The notes under the pieces were generated by a model. The model was not told the DNA's origin, made no database searches, and saw nothing but the letters and a program-made list of their open reading frames with translations. A DNA stretch of 64,000 nt from Cytophagales bacterium (GTDB lineage Bacteria; Bacteroidota; Bacteroidia; Cytophagales; Spirosomataceae). The stretch spans positions 1 to 64,000 of the forward strand of contig JAAFJL010000006.1 in NCBI GenBank assembly GCA_013298865.1, read 5' to 3'. The position numbers and the translations under genes are program-made. This document shows, piece by piece, positions 26,914 to 37,562 of this stretch; position 1 is the first letter of the stretch; each line of letters begins with the position of its first letter.

Positions 26914-27948
26914 CTATCTACTGCCAAATTCCTTCACGGCATCAATAAAACAACGCACATTGTCGGGGTTGGTATCTGGATAAACTCCATGTCCGAGGTT
27001 TGCAATATATCTTTGTTTCCCAAAAGCATCAATCATTATTTTAGTCTGATTACGGATTTCATCAAAAGAACCGTACAAAACACAAGGGTCAAGATTACCT
27101 TGTAGCGTTTTGTTTCCACCAATCAGTTTTCGAGATTCTGCAACGTCCATATTCCAGTCTAAACCAATTACTTCACAATTTAATTTACCCATTTCTTCTC
27201 GGGCAAAGAATGCACCTTTCGCAAAAACAGTCACTGGAACTTCCGTAATGGCATCGCAAATTTGAGTAATGTAAGGCAAGGAGTAAATTCTGTATTGTTC
27301 TGGCGAAAGAATTCCTGCCCAAGAGTCAAAAATCTGCACCAAATTAGCCCCAGCAGCGATTTGAGCTTTCAAATAAAGAATTGTGCTATCTGTTATTTTC
27401 TGCAAAAGTGCATGAGAAAGTACAGGGTCAGTATATAAAGCCTTCTTTGCTTTCGAGAAAGTCTTTGAACCACGCCCTTCAATCATGTAACAAAGCAATG
27501 TGAATGGAGCCCCCGCAAAACCAATCAAGGGAACACGCCCAGAAAGTTCTTTTTTTACAATCTTGATCGCATCCAACACATATTTTAAATCATGTTCAGG
27601 GTCAGCAATGCGTAGTTTTTCCACATCAGCCATTGACTGAATAATATTCGGGAAAATCGGACCGACACGTTCTTCCATAATATAAGGTAAGCCCATTGCT
27701 TCTGGAATAACCAAAATATCCGAAAAAATAATGGCAGCATCTACGCCCAAAATATCTACGGGCTGAATCGTAACTTCTGCTGCTAATTCAGGATTTGTTG
27801 CCAATTGAATAAAACTCCCAGCTTTTTCACGTACTGCACGATATTCTGGTAAAATTCTTCCTGCCTGACGCATCATCCATACAGGTATTCTTTCGGTTTG
27901 CTCGCCACGGGCGGCACGTAATAGTAAATCGTTTTGTAGTTTTTCCAT
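26914..27948 (-). CDS. hemE: Uroporphyrinogen decarboxylase
   Basis: The enzyme of 344 residues starts at the ATG at 27948 ([20 protein letters not shown]); a TTG at 27972 would add eight residues. It makes coproporphyrinogen III in heme biosynthesis. Signatures are [46 protein letters not shown] and [13 protein letters not shown]. Heme supply fits the many c-type and a-type hemes encoded 1-16 kb downstream, but the genes are on opposite strands and not one operon. Confidence 0.96.
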   Translation of the reverse strand: MEKLQNDLLLRAARGEQTERIPVWMMRQAGRILPEYRAVREKAGSFIQLATNPELAAEVTIQPVDILGVDAAIIFSDILVIPEAMGLPYIMEERVGPIFPNIIQSMADVEKLRIADPEHDLKYVLDAIKIVKKELSGRVPLIGFAGAPFTLLCYMIEGRGSKTFSKAKKALYTDPVLSHALLQKITDSTILYLKAQIAAGANLVQIFDSWAGILSPEQYRIYSLPYITQICDAITEVPVTVFAKGAFFAREEMGKLNCEVIGLDWNMDVAESRKLIGGNKTLQGNLDPCVLYGSFDEIRNQTKIMIDAFGKQRYIANLGHGVYPDTNPDNVRCFIDAVKEFGSR

Positions 27949-27969
27949 GAAAATCGTAAAAAATGTCCG

Positions 27970-27977
27970 CAAAGATA
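27970..27977 (-). promoter_or_regulatory. Possible -7 element for hemE
   Basis: The minus strand reads TATCTTTG 22 bp before the hemE ATG. No matching TTG -33 box is obvious. Confidence 0.4.
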
Positions 27978-28113
27978 CGACTGAATTATGAGACTGGATT
28001 TTTGAAACTTAGTAAATTCTGCTTTTTCTAATCTTTAAAATATCGTTCATAGGAGAACATGATAGTTTACGGTACTTTTTTTGTAATTTTAAGGCAAGAA
28101 AAAATCAAAAATC

Positions 28114-28509
28114 ATGAAAAAATTCTTTCTTTCAATCGCTTTATTTTCTGTCTTCTTCATTACTTCGTGCGGCAGTAAAGATTATGCTACACAAATTTTA
28201 ATTATAAATAAGTCTAACCAAGATTTGGGTAAAATAGAACTGTATGCTGTTGGGTCTTCAAAATCAGAAATTCTGTTGGTTCAAAAAAATATACTTGATA
28301 AAGATGGAAAAATTGAGAGTAGTTTTTTGCAAAGTTCACTACCAAAATCAGATGGAAGTTATTTGATAAAAATTGTAGATAAATCAAATTCGAGACAAGA
28401 AGCATTCGGATACTTTACTAATGGTCTAAGTATGGATGCAAGTATTAGTATAAGCATTGAACCTAATATAATATCAGTGAAAACTGTTACTCGTAAAGAT
28501 GGATATTAG
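28114..28509 (+). CDS. Small lipoprotein of unknown function
   Basis: The 131-residue protein has a lipoprotein signal peptide (MKKFFLSIALFSVFFITSC) with the lipobox ITSC at residue 19. The rest is beta-rich and lacks recognisable domains (ATQILIINKSNQDLGKIEL, then SYLIKIVDKSNSRQEAFGYF). It precedes the respiratory cluster by about 400 bp but is separated from it by that cluster's promoter, so it is probably independent. Confidence 0.6.
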   Translation: MKKFFLSIALFSVFFITSCGSKDYATQILIINKSNQDLGKIELYAVGSSKSEILLVQKNILDKDGKIESSFLQSSLPKSDGSYLIKIVDKSNSRQEAFGYFTNGLSMDASISISIEPNIISVKTVTRKDGY

Positions 28510-28697
28510 AAAATCTGTTTTTTTAAAATTTTACAAACAAAATCACACAACAAAAACTTCTAATTTTGTTTAAACAAAGAAGCGAAAATTTCTTTGAAAG
28601 TGTACTTCGTCACAATTCTTTATTTTATCCAATTTTTCCTTTCTAAAAACAAAATGAATAATTAGGTAAATAAAATAAAGTTAGAAGTATTCTAAAT

Positions 28698-28711
28698 AAG
28701 TAAATTTACTT
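28698..28711. promoter_or_regulatory. Palindrome upstream of the act promoter
   Basis: The 14-bp perfect palindrome AAGTAAATTTACTT ends 21 bp upstream of the -33 element of the respiratory cluster promoter. It could be a regulator site, but no regulator is encoded nearby and the region is AT-rich. Confidence 0.35.
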
Positions 28712-28732
28712 CCAATTTTGCTCAAAATTTAA

Positions 28733-28763
28733 TTGGTTGGTAAAAAATCCAATCGTACTTTTG
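28733..28763 (+). promoter_or_regulatory. Promoter of the alternative complex III/oxidase cluster
   Basis: TTG at 28733-28735 and TACTTTTG at 28756-28763 are 20 bp apart, an excellent fit to TTG-N20-TAnnTTTG. The leader before actA is about 140 bases and includes a short hairpin AAGAATA/TATTCTT close to the start. The rest of the 400-bp gap (28510-28910) holds no gene that I can support. Confidence 0.7.
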
Positions 28764-28910
28764 TGACCCGAAAGCTTGTTTATTGTGATGATTTCTGAGA
28801 GATATTTGGAAAATAATACAAAAAACTGAGTCCAACTATCTCCTCTTTCCCTCATCATTTTTTTTCGGAACAAAGAATAGGTTATTCTTAACAATAGTTT
28901 ACAAATCATT

Positions 28911-30125
28911 ATGATAATCATGAAACGCTTGAAAAATATTATCCTTTCGGCATTATTTACAGCATTTGCGTTTACTTCGGTAAATGCACAAGATGTAGCA
29001 GAAGGAGAGCAAATTTTCAAAAACAACTGTGGTGCTTGTCACAATACAAGCGATGAAGCATTAGTAGGTCCAGGTCTGAAAGGCATCCAACAACGCCGTT
29101 CTGTTGATTGGATTGTAAAATGGGTGCACAATCCACAAGCAGTAATTGCCAGTGGAGACAAATATGCTGTTGAACTTTATAATAAGTACAACAAAGCACA
29201 AATGACCGCTTATCCAAATTATACTGAAGGTCAAATCAAGAGTGTTCTTGCTTATATTGATGCTCAAGCTGCACCTCCTGCCGCTGCCGCAGGTGCTGCA
29301 CCCGTTGCGGGAGGTAGTGCTGCCCCTGCTGGAGAAACAAACGGCGGAATGATGCAGTACATTTTACTTGGATTATTGGGCGTAATGGTGTTGGTTTTAG
29401 TTGCCTTGTTATCAATTGTAACTTCCTTATCAAAACTTGCTAATTCGGATGCTGTTACGGAAAGTGGTGAAAAAGTTTCTTTCTTAACAAAACTTGCTGA
29501 TAGCGGAAAGAAAATTGCAGGAAACGGAGCTTTCAAAACTGGTGCGGCTTTATTGGTTACATTACTAATCGGAAAAGCTACTATTGATGCCGCCTACGGT
29601 ATCGGAATGCACCAAGGGTATGCACCAAAGCAACCAATTGCATTCTCACACAAACTTCATGCAGGAGAATATCAAATCAATTGTAATTATTGCCACACTG
29701 GTGTTTACAGAGGAAAAGGAGCAAACGTTCCTTCTGCAAATATTTGCATGAACTGCCATAATGTTATTAAAAGAGAATCTCCAGAAATTCAGAAAGTTTA
29801 TAAAGCAATTGAAAAAGACGAGCCAATCGAGTGGGTACGTGTACACAATCTTCCAGATTTAGCATATTTCAACCACGCACAACATACTAATGTTGGAGGT
29901 TTAGAATGTAAGAGTTGCCACGGAGAAATCGAGAAAATGGAAGTAGTTGAACAACGTTCCTCATTAACAATGGGATGGTGTATTGACTGTCACCGCAAGA
30001 CTAACGTGAATTCAGAAGGGAATGCTTATTATGATAAATTAGTAGAAGTTCATAATAAAGATAACCGTGAACCATTGAAAGTACAAAACATCGGAGGTTT
30101 GGAGTGTTCAAAGTGTCACTACTAA
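28911..30125 (+). CDS. actA: Alternative complex III multiheme cytochrome c subunit ActA, with N-terminal class I cytochrome domain
   Basis: The 404-residue protein has a signal segment, then a class I cytochrome domain with one heme motif (NCGACH, residues about 38-42). An Ala/Pro-rich linker, a membrane helix (ILLGLLGVMVLVLVALLSIV), a second hydrophobic stretch and the multiheme domain follow, with CNYCH, CMNCH, CKSCH, CIDCH and a C-terminal CSKCH. That is six CxxCH sites. ActA carries electrons from quinol within the ActABCDEF complex. The canonical form is pentaheme, so the sixth site belongs to the fused N-terminal domain. ATG at 28911 and at 28920 are both possible starts. Confidence 0.93.
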   Translation: MIIMKRLKNIILSALFTAFAFTSVNAQDVAEGEQIFKNNCGACHNTSDEALVGPGLKGIQQRRSVDWIVKWVHNPQAVIASGDKYAVELYNKYNKAQMTAYPNYTEGQIKSVLAYIDAQAAPPAAAAGAAPVAGGSAAPAGETNGGMMQYILLGLLGVMVLVLVALLSIVTSLSKLANSDAVTESGEKVSFLTKLADSGKKIAGNGAFKTGAALLVTLLIGKATIDAAYGIGMHQGYAPKQPIAFSHKLHAGEYQINCNYCHTGVYRGKGANVPSANICMNCHNVIKRESPEIQKVYKAIEKDEPIEWVRVHNLPDLAYFNHAQHTNVGGLECKSCHGEIEKMEVVEQRSSLTMGWCIDCHRKTNVNSEGNAYYDKLVEVHNKDNREPLKVQNIGGLECSKCHY

Positions 30126-30213
30126 AAGAACTTGAGAAGCGTAAAATCATAGAATAACAAATTTAGAATAGCAATAAAGAGCTTACAACCAAGAGCTAAT
30201 TATATATTGATAT

Positions 30214-33200
30214 ATGGAAAATACTAAAAAAAGGTATTGGAGAGGGATTGAGGAGTTAAAAAACGAACCAGATTTTGTTAAAAATGCACATCGTGAATTC
30301 GGCGATGCTCCTTCTGCTGATGCTAAAGGAGGAGAGATTTTTGATGGTACAGATTCAAATCGTCGTGATTTTTTGAAGGTATTAGGATTTGGGGTATCAG
30401 CAGTTTCTTTGGCGGCTTGCCAAGCACCTGTTAAAAATACAATTCCTTATTTAAACAAACCAGATGATGTTGAGCCAACTATTGCCAACTGGTACGCTTC
30501 AACTTATATTGATGGAGGAGATTGTAGTCCGATTTTAGTAAAAACTCGTGAAGGTCGTCCTGTCAAGATTGAAGGTAATGGTGTTTTCAATACTGCATTG
30601 TCTGCAAGAGTACACGCTTCATTATTGAGTTTGTATGACAATGAAAAATTAAAAAGTCCACAAATCGCTGGAAAACCTGCTGACTGGAAAGCAGTTGATG
30701 GCGAAATTATGGCTGGCTTGGCAAAAATTGCAGCCGCAGGTGGACAAATTAGAATTGTTTCAAATACAATAGTTTCACCAACTACTAAAAAAGTAATCGG
30801 TGACTTTATTTCAAAATATCCAACAGCAAAGCATATTACGTATGATGCAAATTCACTTTCAGGTTTAATCACTGCGAATGGTGGAATTTTGCCAAATTAC
30901 AATTTTGCGAATGCTAAAACGATAGTTTCAGTTGGTGCTGATTTCTTAGGAACATGGATTTCACCAGCTATATTTTCTTCTCAGTGGGCTAAAAATAGAA
31001 AATTAGACTCATCGAAAGAAGGTAATAAGCAGATGTCACGTCATTATCAGTTCGAGACAATTATGTCAACAACTGGTGCAAATGCAGATTATCGTGCTAC
31101 CTACAAACCATCTCAAGAAGGTTTAGTTGTTGCAGCACTATACAATGCGGTAGCAGCAAAAGTAGGAGGGACTACGATCTCATCTCCTGCTGTTAAAGTA
31201 GAAAATATTGAGAAAGCTGCGACTGATTTAGTTGCTTCAAAAGGAGCATCTTTAGTAGTTTCAGGTTCAAATGATGCAGAAGTTCAAAAAGTAGTAGTAG
31301 CAATTAACTCGTTACTTGGTGCTTACGGGTCAACAATTACTTCTGGCTCATCTTTGAATTATCGTCAAGGCGATGATGCCTCAATGTCTTCATTTATTAG
31401 TGAAGTAAAATCTGGACAAGTTGGTGCTGTGATTTTCTACAATGCTAACCCAGTTTATAATCATCCGAAAGGAGCAGAATTAGGAGAAGCACTTTCAAAG
31501 GTTGCACTTACAATTTCTACAAATGATAGAGCCGACGAAACAGGGATACTCTGTAAATATAATACGCCAGATTCTCACTACTTAGAATCTTGGAATGATG
31601 CGGAACCACAGTCTGGTACATACTCATTCTCACAACCAACAATTTCAACTATTTTCTTGACACGTCAGGCACAATCAAGTTTATTGAAGTGGGCAGGACA
31701 AAACGCTGATTATGCAGCTTATTTAGCAGCTAACTGGTCTTCAAAATTAAGTGGTGGATATTCAGCTTGGTCAAAAGCATTGAACGACGGTGTTGTGCAA
31801 ATGACTCCTTCTTCTTCATTCAATGTTCCTCAAACAGGATTACAAGATGCAATCGCTTCGATTGCTAAGAATTATAAATCTTCTGATAAATTAGAATTAG
31901 CTATCTACGAAAAAGTAGGTATGGGTACTGGTTCACAGGCAAATAACCCGTGGTTGCAGGAATTCCCTGAGCCAGTTTCAAAGGCTTGTTGGGCAAATTA
32001 TGCAACTGTTTCTTTAGCAACTGCAAAGAAATTGGGATTAGCACAAGAAGTTGAATTAGATACTTTAGAAGTTGAAGTTTCAATAGACGGAAAATCTGTA
32101 AAATTACCTTTCCTTGTACAACCTGGACAGGCAGATGATACAGTTGCTATTGCTATTGGTTATGGTAGAACAAAAGCTGGAAAATCAGCAGATGGTGTAG
32201 GTGTAAATATTTATCCATTTGCTTCTTTCGTGAACGGAAATATTTCATTCTCGAATGTTGGAAATGTACAAGTAAAAGCAACAGGAGAACAAGCACAGAT
32301 TGCTCGTACACAAACTCATAATACCGTAATGGCACGTGAGGCGGTAGTTCAAGAAACAGTATTGAGTGAATATCAAAAGAATGTAAAAGCTGGTCGTTAC
32401 GAACCAACGATTCTAACAGCAGAAGGTAAGAAATCTGCTATGGATGTGTCGTTGTGGAATGGTCATAAATATAACAATCATCACTGGGGAATGGTCATCG
32501 ACTTGAACTCATGTACAGGTTGTGGGTCATGCGTAGTTTCTTGTACTTCTGAAAACAATGTACCAGTAGTAGGTCGCCAAGAAGTAATCAATCGTCGTGA
32601 GATGCACTGGTTACGTATTGACCGTTACTATTCTTCAGACGCTCAAGCAGAAGATTTATCAGGATTAGAAAAAGCATCTGCAAATCCAGAAGTGGTTTTC
32701 CAACCAATGCTTTGCCAACACTGTAATAATGCTCCTTGTGAGACTGTTTGCCCTGTTTTGGCAACAACTCACTCAACAGAAGGTTTGAACCAAATGACTT
32801 ACAACCGTTGTATCGGAACACGTTATTGTGCAAATAACTGTCCATACAAAGTGCGTCGTTTCAACTGGTTCCGTTATTTCCAAACAGATGACTTTGATTT
32901 CAACTTGAATAATGACTTAGGTCGTATGGTGTTAAATCCAGACGTGACAGTTCGTTCAAGAGGAGTAATGGAAAAATGCTCATTCTGTGTTCAACGTATT
33001 CAGGCAGGTAAGTTAGAAGCTAAGAAAGAAAAGAGAAGACCAAAAGACGGAGAAATCATCACAGCGTGTGCTCAATCTTGTCCAACAAATGCGATTACTT
33101 TCGGAGATAAAAATGATCCAGAATCAGCGATTTCTAAGATTTTAGCAATAGAGAAAGAAGGACGTGCTTTTGGTGTAATTGAAGAAATCAATGTTTCTCC

Positions 33201-33288
33201 AAATATTTCTTATTTAGTAAAAGTTCGGAATAAAGACAGAGCAGCAGTAAAAGAAGAAGCAAAGGTAGAACATAAAGAACATTCATAA
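30214..33288 (+). CDS. actB: Alternative complex III iron-sulfur subunit ActB
   Basis: The 1024-residue protein fuses a molybdopterin-oxidoreductase-like part to an iron-sulfur part. A Tat-type motif SNRRDFLKVLGFGVSAVSL near residue 50 is followed by Cys in LAACQAP. Ferredoxin-type clusters are visible in CTGCGSCVVSC, CQHCNNAPCETVCPV, CIGTRYCANNCPY and CSFCVQRI, with CAQSCPTNAI near the end. In ActB the large domain is known not to bind molybdenum. The protein sits on the periplasmic side and relays electrons. It lies 88 bp after actA in the same operon. Confidence 0.95.
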   Translation: MENTKKRYWRGIEELKNEPDFVKNAHREFGDAPSADAKGGEIFDGTDSNRRDFLKVLGFGVSAVSLAACQAPVKNTIPYLNKPDDVEPTIANWYASTYIDGGDCSPILVKTREGRPVKIEGNGVFNTALSARVHASLLSLYDNEKLKSPQIAGKPADWKAVDGEIMAGLAKIAAAGGQIRIVSNTIVSPTTKKVIGDFISKYPTAKHITYDANSLSGLITANGGILPNYNFANAKTIVSVGADFLGTWISPAIFSSQWAKNRKLDSSKEGNKQMSRHYQFETIMSTTGANADYRATYKPSQEGLVVAALYNAVAAKVGGTTISSPAVKVENIEKAATDLVASKGASLVVSGSNDAEVQKVVVAINSLLGAYGSTITSGSSLNYRQGDDASMSSFISEVKSGQVGAVIFYNANPVYNHPKGAELGEALSKVALTISTNDRADETGILCKYNTPDSHYLESWNDAEPQSGTYSFSQPTISTIFLTRQAQSSLLKWAGQNADYAAYLAANWSSKLSGGYSAWSKALNDGVVQMTPSSSFNVPQTGLQDAIASIAKNYKSSDKLELAIYEKVGMGTGSQANNPWLQEFPEPVSKACWANYATVSLATAKKLGLAQEVELDTLEVEVSIDGKSVKLPFLVQPGQADDTVAIAIGYGRTKAGKSADGVGVNIYPFASFVNGNISFSNVGNVQVKATGEQAQIARTQTHNTVMAREAVVQETVLSEYQKNVKAGRYEPTILTAEGKKSAMDVSLWNGHKYNNHHWGMVIDLNSCTGCGSCVVSCTSENNVPVVGRQEVINRREMHWLRIDRYYSSDAQAEDLSGLEKASANPEVVFQPMLCQHCNNAPCETVCPVLATTHSTEGLNQMTYNRCIGTRYCANNCPYKVRRFNWFRYFQTDDFDFNLNNDLGRMVLNPDVTVRSRGVMEKCSFCVQRIQAGKLEAKKEKRRPKDGEIITACAQSCPTNAITFGDKNDPESAISKILAIEKEGRAFGVIEEINVSPNISYLVKVRNKDRAAVKEEAKVEHKEHS

Positions 33289-33372
33289 GGATTGGTTATT
33301 TTTAGAGTTGATAAATAAGTTTGTCAATATCGGAAGTTATAATTTTTAATTCAAAATTTTTAATTAGAATAT

Positions 33373-34806
33373 ATGTCTCACGTAGTATCACCAATAAGAG
33401 AAAAACTTGTGTCGGGCGGTAAATCTTACCACGATGTAACACAAGATATTTGTCGGCAAGTGGAAGGTGCTCCCACCAAAGAGTGGAAAATAGCATTTGG
33501 AATCTCTTGCGTAATTTTTACCTACGGTGCTTATTGTTTGGGCTACACTTGGTGGCAAGGAATTGGCGTTTGGGGTTTAAATAAAACCGTAGGCTGGGCA
33601 TGGGACATTACCAACTTCGTATGGTGGGTAGGTATTGGTCATGCAGGAACACTTATCTCAGCAGTATTATTGTTGTTTCGCCAGAAATGGAGAACATCAA
33701 TTAACCGTTCTGCGGAAGCAATGACAATCTTTGCGGTACTTTGTGCGGCATCATTTATTTTGGCTCACATGGGTCGTCCATGGTTATTTCACTGGGCGTT
33801 ACCATTACCAAATACTTTTGGTTCATTGTGGGTAAACTTTAACTCACCATTAGTTTGGGATGTTTTTGCTATCTCAACCTATCTTTCGGTATCATTAGTT
33901 TTCTGGTATATGGGATTAGTACCAGATTTGGCAACAATCCGTGACAGAGCTCAAACAAAGGCTTCTAAATTTTGGTACGGATTATTTAGTTTAGGCTGGA
34001 CAGGTTCTGCTAAAACTTGGGCTCGCTACGAATACGTTTCTTTGATTCTTGCGGGTATTTCAACACCATTAGTACTTTCGGTACATACAATTGTATCAAT
34101 GGACTTTGCAACGTCTGTAATTCCAGGATGGCATACTACAATTTTCCCTCCTTATTTCGTGGCAGGAGCGATTTTCTCTGGTTTTGCAATGGTACAAACA
34201 TTGTTATTGGTGACACGTGTAACTTTTAAATTAGAAGACTACATCACAATTGAACACATCGAAATGATGAACATCGTTATTACAGTAACGGGTTCAATTG
34301 TAGGTATTGCTTATTTGACAGAGTTCTTTATTGCATGGTATTCTGGAGTAGAATATGAAAGCTATTGTTTCGTAAACCGTGCAACTGGTCCTTATTGGTG
34401 GGCATATTGGATGATGATGACCTGTAACGTAATCTCTCCTCAAGTTTTCTGGTTTAAGAAAGTTCGTCAAAGTATTTTGTTATCATTTGTGATTTCGGTA
34501 GTAGTAAATATTGGTATGTGGTTCGAACGTTTTGTAATTATTGTATCATCATTACACCGTGACTACCTTCCGTCTTCATGGGCAATGTTCTCTCCAACAA
34601 GATATGACATTGGAGATTATTTGTTCTCATTTGGATTATTCTTTACGCTATTCTTCTTGTTTGCGAAGTTCTTGCCAGTAATCAATATGTTTGAGGTGAA
34701 AGCTGTAATGAAAGGAGTTTCAACAAAATATCCAAAGAAACAAGTTGCTCATAAGCAAATAGAAAAAGAAGATACAAAAATTGGTGAAGAAGTATCTGAG
34801 AGTTAA
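33373..34806 (+). CDS. actC: Alternative complex III membrane subunit ActC (NrfD-like)
   Basis: The 477-residue protein is a polysulfide reductase NrfD-type quinone-binding membrane protein with many hydrophobic segments. Characteristic pieces are [35 protein letters not shown] and [18 protein letters not shown]. It is one of two homologous integral subunits (with ActF) that shape the quinol site. Spacing of 84 bp to actB and 51 bp to actD supports one operon. Confidence 0.95.
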   Translation: MSHVVSPIREKLVSGGKSYHDVTQDICRQVEGAPTKEWKIAFGISCVIFTYGAYCLGYTWWQGIGVWGLNKTVGWAWDITNFVWWVGIGHAGTLISAVLLLFRQKWRTSINRSAEAMTIFAVLCAASFILAHMGRPWLFHWALPLPNTFGSLWVNFNSPLVWDVFAISTYLSVSLVFWYMGLVPDLATIRDRAQTKASKFWYGLFSLGWTGSAKTWARYEYVSLILAGISTPLVLSVHTIVSMDFATSVIPGWHTTIFPPYFVAGAIFSGFAMVQTLLLVTRVTFKLEDYITIEHIEMMNIVITVTGSIVGIAYLTEFFIAWYSGVEYESYCFVNRATGPYWWAYWMMMTCNVISPQVFWFKKVRQSILLSFVISVVVNIGMWFERFVIIVSSLHRDYLPSSWAMFSPTRYDIGDYLFSFGLFFTLFFLFAKFLPVINMFEVKAVMKGVSTKYPKKQVAHKQIEKEDTKIGEEVSES

Positions 34807-34857
34807 TGAGTAAAGACTTCTCGATTCAAAGATTAAAAGAACTTTAAGATTAAAATA

Positions 34858-35382
34858 ATGAATACAACAGAAAGATATTTAGTAGGAGTTTTTGATGATG
34901 ACGAGGAATTGTTGCACGCAGTAACAGACGTGAAAACAAGAGGCGTGAAAATTGAAGAAGTATATACTCCTTTTCCTATTCACGGATTAGATGTAGCTAT
35001 TGGTCACCCACGTACTCGTATTCCAATTGCAGCATTTATGTTTGGATGTTTAGGATTGGTCTGTATTTTATCTTTGATAAGTTATACTATGTACTTTGAC
35101 TGGCCAATGATAATTGGAGGTAAAGACTTCTTTGCATTACCAGATTTTATACCAGTATCTTTTGAAGGAACAGTATTATTTACAGCCTTCGGAATGGTAG
35201 GTACATTCTTGGTAACCAATGGTTTATGGCCAGGTAAAGAGCCAAAGACTTTTGATTTGAGAAGTACAGATGATAAATTTATCATGACTATCAATATGGA
35301 GGATAACAAGAAAACAGAAGCCGAAATAGAGTCTATTTTGAGAAATTCTGGAGCAATTGAAGTTAATGTAAAGCAATTTTAA
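34858..35382 (+). CDS. actD: Alternative complex III subunit ActD (DUF3341)
   Basis: The 174-residue protein matches DUF3341. A soluble N-terminal part (YLVGVFDDDEELLHAVTDV, then VYTPFPIHGLDVAIG) is followed by two membrane helices (FMFGCLGLVCILSLISYTMY and VLFTAFGMVGTFLVTNGLWPG) and a short C-terminal domain. It is a structural subunit of the complex. Position between actC and actE is canonical. Confidence 0.93.
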   Translation: MNTTERYLVGVFDDDEELLHAVTDVKTRGVKIEEVYTPFPIHGLDVAIGHPRTRIPIAAFMFGCLGLVCILSLISYTMYFDWPMIIGGKDFFALPDFIPVSFEGTVLFTAFGMVGTFLVTNGLWPGKEPKTFDLRSTDDKFIMTINMEDNKKTEAEIESILRNSGAIEVNVKQF

Positions 35383-35420
35383 ATCGTTATTAGCAAAAAA
35401 TACGACTAATATTTAAAGCA

Positions 35421-36038
35421 ATGTTGAACCAAAAAAATATAAGTTTATTGATGACAGGAGTCCTTGTTTCGGCAATGACTGCTTGTTCTGATAAACACAA
35501 TGATACAGGTACAGAATTTGCTCCGAATATGTACCATTCGGTAGCTTATGAACCAATGTCACAGTCCAAGGGTGATACAAATACTATCAATCCTTATGGA
35601 ATGAATATGCGTGAGCCTGTAAAGGGAACTGTTCCAAGAAGAGACTATGGAAAGCAAGATGGTGATAGTGTTGCTACCAAATTGAGAGAAATGGACTTGA
35701 TTTCAAGAAATATCAATAAAGATGATATGGCTGCCTCTGAGTCCTTATTGAGTAACCCTTTTCCAAATAATGCAAAAAATTTAGAAAGAGGTAAAGAGCA
35801 ATACGAGCGTTTCTGTCAGCACTGTCATGGTGAAGCAGGAAAGGGCGATGGTTTAGTAGCAAAGAAATATGCGGGTGTTCCAGTATATTCATCAGACGCA
35901 TTGAAAGATGTGAATGATGGACATATTTATCATACAATTACACACGGGAAAGGGCGTATGTGGGCTCATGGGGCACAGATTACTCCTGCAGACCGTTGGA
36001 AAATCGTAATGTATGTTCATGAATTACAAAAGCAATAG
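35421..36038 (+). CDS. actE: Alternative complex III monoheme cytochrome c ActE
   Basis: The 205-residue lipoprotein has a signal peptide ending in the lipobox MTAC at about residue 21. One class I cytochrome domain binds heme through CQHCHGEAGKGDG, with a likely Met ligand near GRMWAHG. It hands electrons from the complex to the terminal oxidase. The order and spacing within the act operon are canonical. Confidence 0.94.
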   Translation: MLNQKNISLLMTGVLVSAMTACSDKHNDTGTEFAPNMYHSVAYEPMSQSKGDTNTINPYGMNMREPVKGTVPRRDYGKQDGDSVATKLREMDLISRNINKDDMAASESLLSNPFPNNAKNLERGKEQYERFCQHCHGEAGKGDGLVAKKYAGVPVYSSDALKDVNDGHIYHTITHGKGRMWAHGAQITPADRWKIVMYVHELQKQ

Positions 36039-36107
36039 TGTTATTTGACTTGATTCACTTCAAATAATTCTCAAATAATTAAATTTTAAAATTTCAAAAT
36101 TAAAAAT

Positions 36108-37463
36108 ATGGCGGGACATTCACATTTTTCCCCAGCTAACGTCGAAGAGTATTTTGAGTTTACGGCTGAAGGTCGCAAAAAAGTACTTACAGCTTTGGTT
36201 ATTGGTATTGTAGTTTTAGGTGTAGGAATCTATATGCTTATGAACGGTAATCATGAAGAAGCACACGCTGTGGCTGGTCATGCAGCCGAACATGGAGGTC
36301 ATGCAGCCGAACATGGAAAAGAAATGTTATCTGGCGGAGCAGCATCTCATCATGAAACAGCATGGGATCCTTTGAATCGTCTTTGGGCAAATCTTTGGTT
36401 GAATGGCGTTTACTTTTCAGGCATTGCAGTGATTGGAATGTTTTTTGTATCTATTCAGTATCTTTCAAAAGCTGGTTGGTCTTCAGTTGTGAAACGTATT
36501 CCAGAAGCATTTCCTAAGTTTTTATTATTTACTGCTCCACTTTTAATAGGTCTTTTCATATTTAAAGGAGATGTGATTTTCCACTGGATGCACGAAGGTG
36601 TAACAGTAAAAGGGACTGAACACTACGATAAAATCATTGCAGGAAAGTCAGGATACTTGAATTTTACTTTCTTCTTGGTAAGGATGGTACTCATTTTTGC
36701 TGCATGGATTGGTTTATGGTTCATGATGCGTAAAAAATCAATAGAAGAGGATTTGATTGGTGGTACTGAAAACTTTACGAGTATGGTGAAATTGGGAACA
36801 GGCTTTATTGTGGCAATGGGTATCTCATCATCATTATCTGCTTGGGACTGGGTAATGTCAATTGATACTCACTGGTTCTCGACAATGTTTGGGTGGTATA
36901 TGTTCTCTTCTTGGCACGTAACAGGACTTGCGGTGATAACGCTAACAGTTCTATTGTTGCAAGATAAAGGATATATGCAATACGTAAATGCTAACCATTT
37001 ACATGATTTAGGTAAATTCATGTTTGCATTCTCTATCTTTTGGACTTACGTTTGGTTTGCTCAATTCTTATTGATTTACTATGCTAACTTTTCTGAAGAA
37101 ACAATTTATTTCTTAGAAAGATGGGAAGGGCATAATAAGATTTATAAAGCTACTGAAATCTTGAACGTGTTTTTCAACTTCTTTTTCCCATTCTTGGTAA
37201 TGATGAGCCGTGATGCAAAGAGAACGCCGATTTTCTTGAAAATCTGTTGTTTCTTCGTAATTGTTGGTCATTATTTAGATTTTTATCAAATGATTATGCC
37301 TGGTACAGTAGGTGACCATGGAGGCTATGGTTTAGTAGAATTTGGTACAATTATCGTATTTGCTTCGGCATTTATTTATGTAGTTTCACATGAATTAACC
37401 AAAGCATCTTTGATAGCAAAGAATCACCCATTTTTGGAAGAAGCATTGCACCATGATATTTAG
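36108..37463 (+). CDS. actF: Alternative complex III membrane subunit ActF
   Basis: The 451-residue membrane protein is the second NrfD-like subunit of the complex. After the first helix (VLTALVIGIVVLGVGIYMLM) comes a His- and Ala-rich segment (HAVAGHAAEHGGHAAEHGKE), which could bind metal or simply be low complexity. The following helices include SSSLSAWDWVMSIDTHWFST and MFAFSIFWTYVWFAQFLLIY, typical of the family. The cox genes follow after 99 bp. Confidence 0.93.
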   Translation: MAGHSHFSPANVEEYFEFTAEGRKKVLTALVIGIVVLGVGIYMLMNGNHEEAHAVAGHAAEHGGHAAEHGKEMLSGGAASHHETAWDPLNRLWANLWLNGVYFSGIAVIGMFFVSIQYLSKAGWSSVVKRIPEAFPKFLLFTAPLLIGLFIFKGDVIFHWMHEGVTVKGTEHYDKIIAGKSGYLNFTFFLVRMVLIFAAWIGLWFMMRKKSIEEDLIGGTENFTSMVKLGTGFIVAMGISSSLSAWDWVMSIDTHWFSTMFGWYMFSSWHVTGLAVITLTVLLLQDKGYMQYVNANHLHDLGKFMFAFSIFWTYVWFAQFLLIYYANFSEETIYFLERWEGHNKIYKATEILNVFFNFFFPFLVMMSRDAKRTPIFLKICCFFVIVGHYLDFYQMIMPGTVGDHGGYGLVEFGTIIVFASAFIYVVSHELTKASLIAKNHPFLEEALHHDI

Positions 37464-37562
37464 GAAATTAATTTCTGAAAAAAATATCAAAAAAAATAGA
37501 GTCAGTAAAAACAATTACGATTAACAAATTTTTATATAGATAGTTAACAAAATTTTAAAGTT

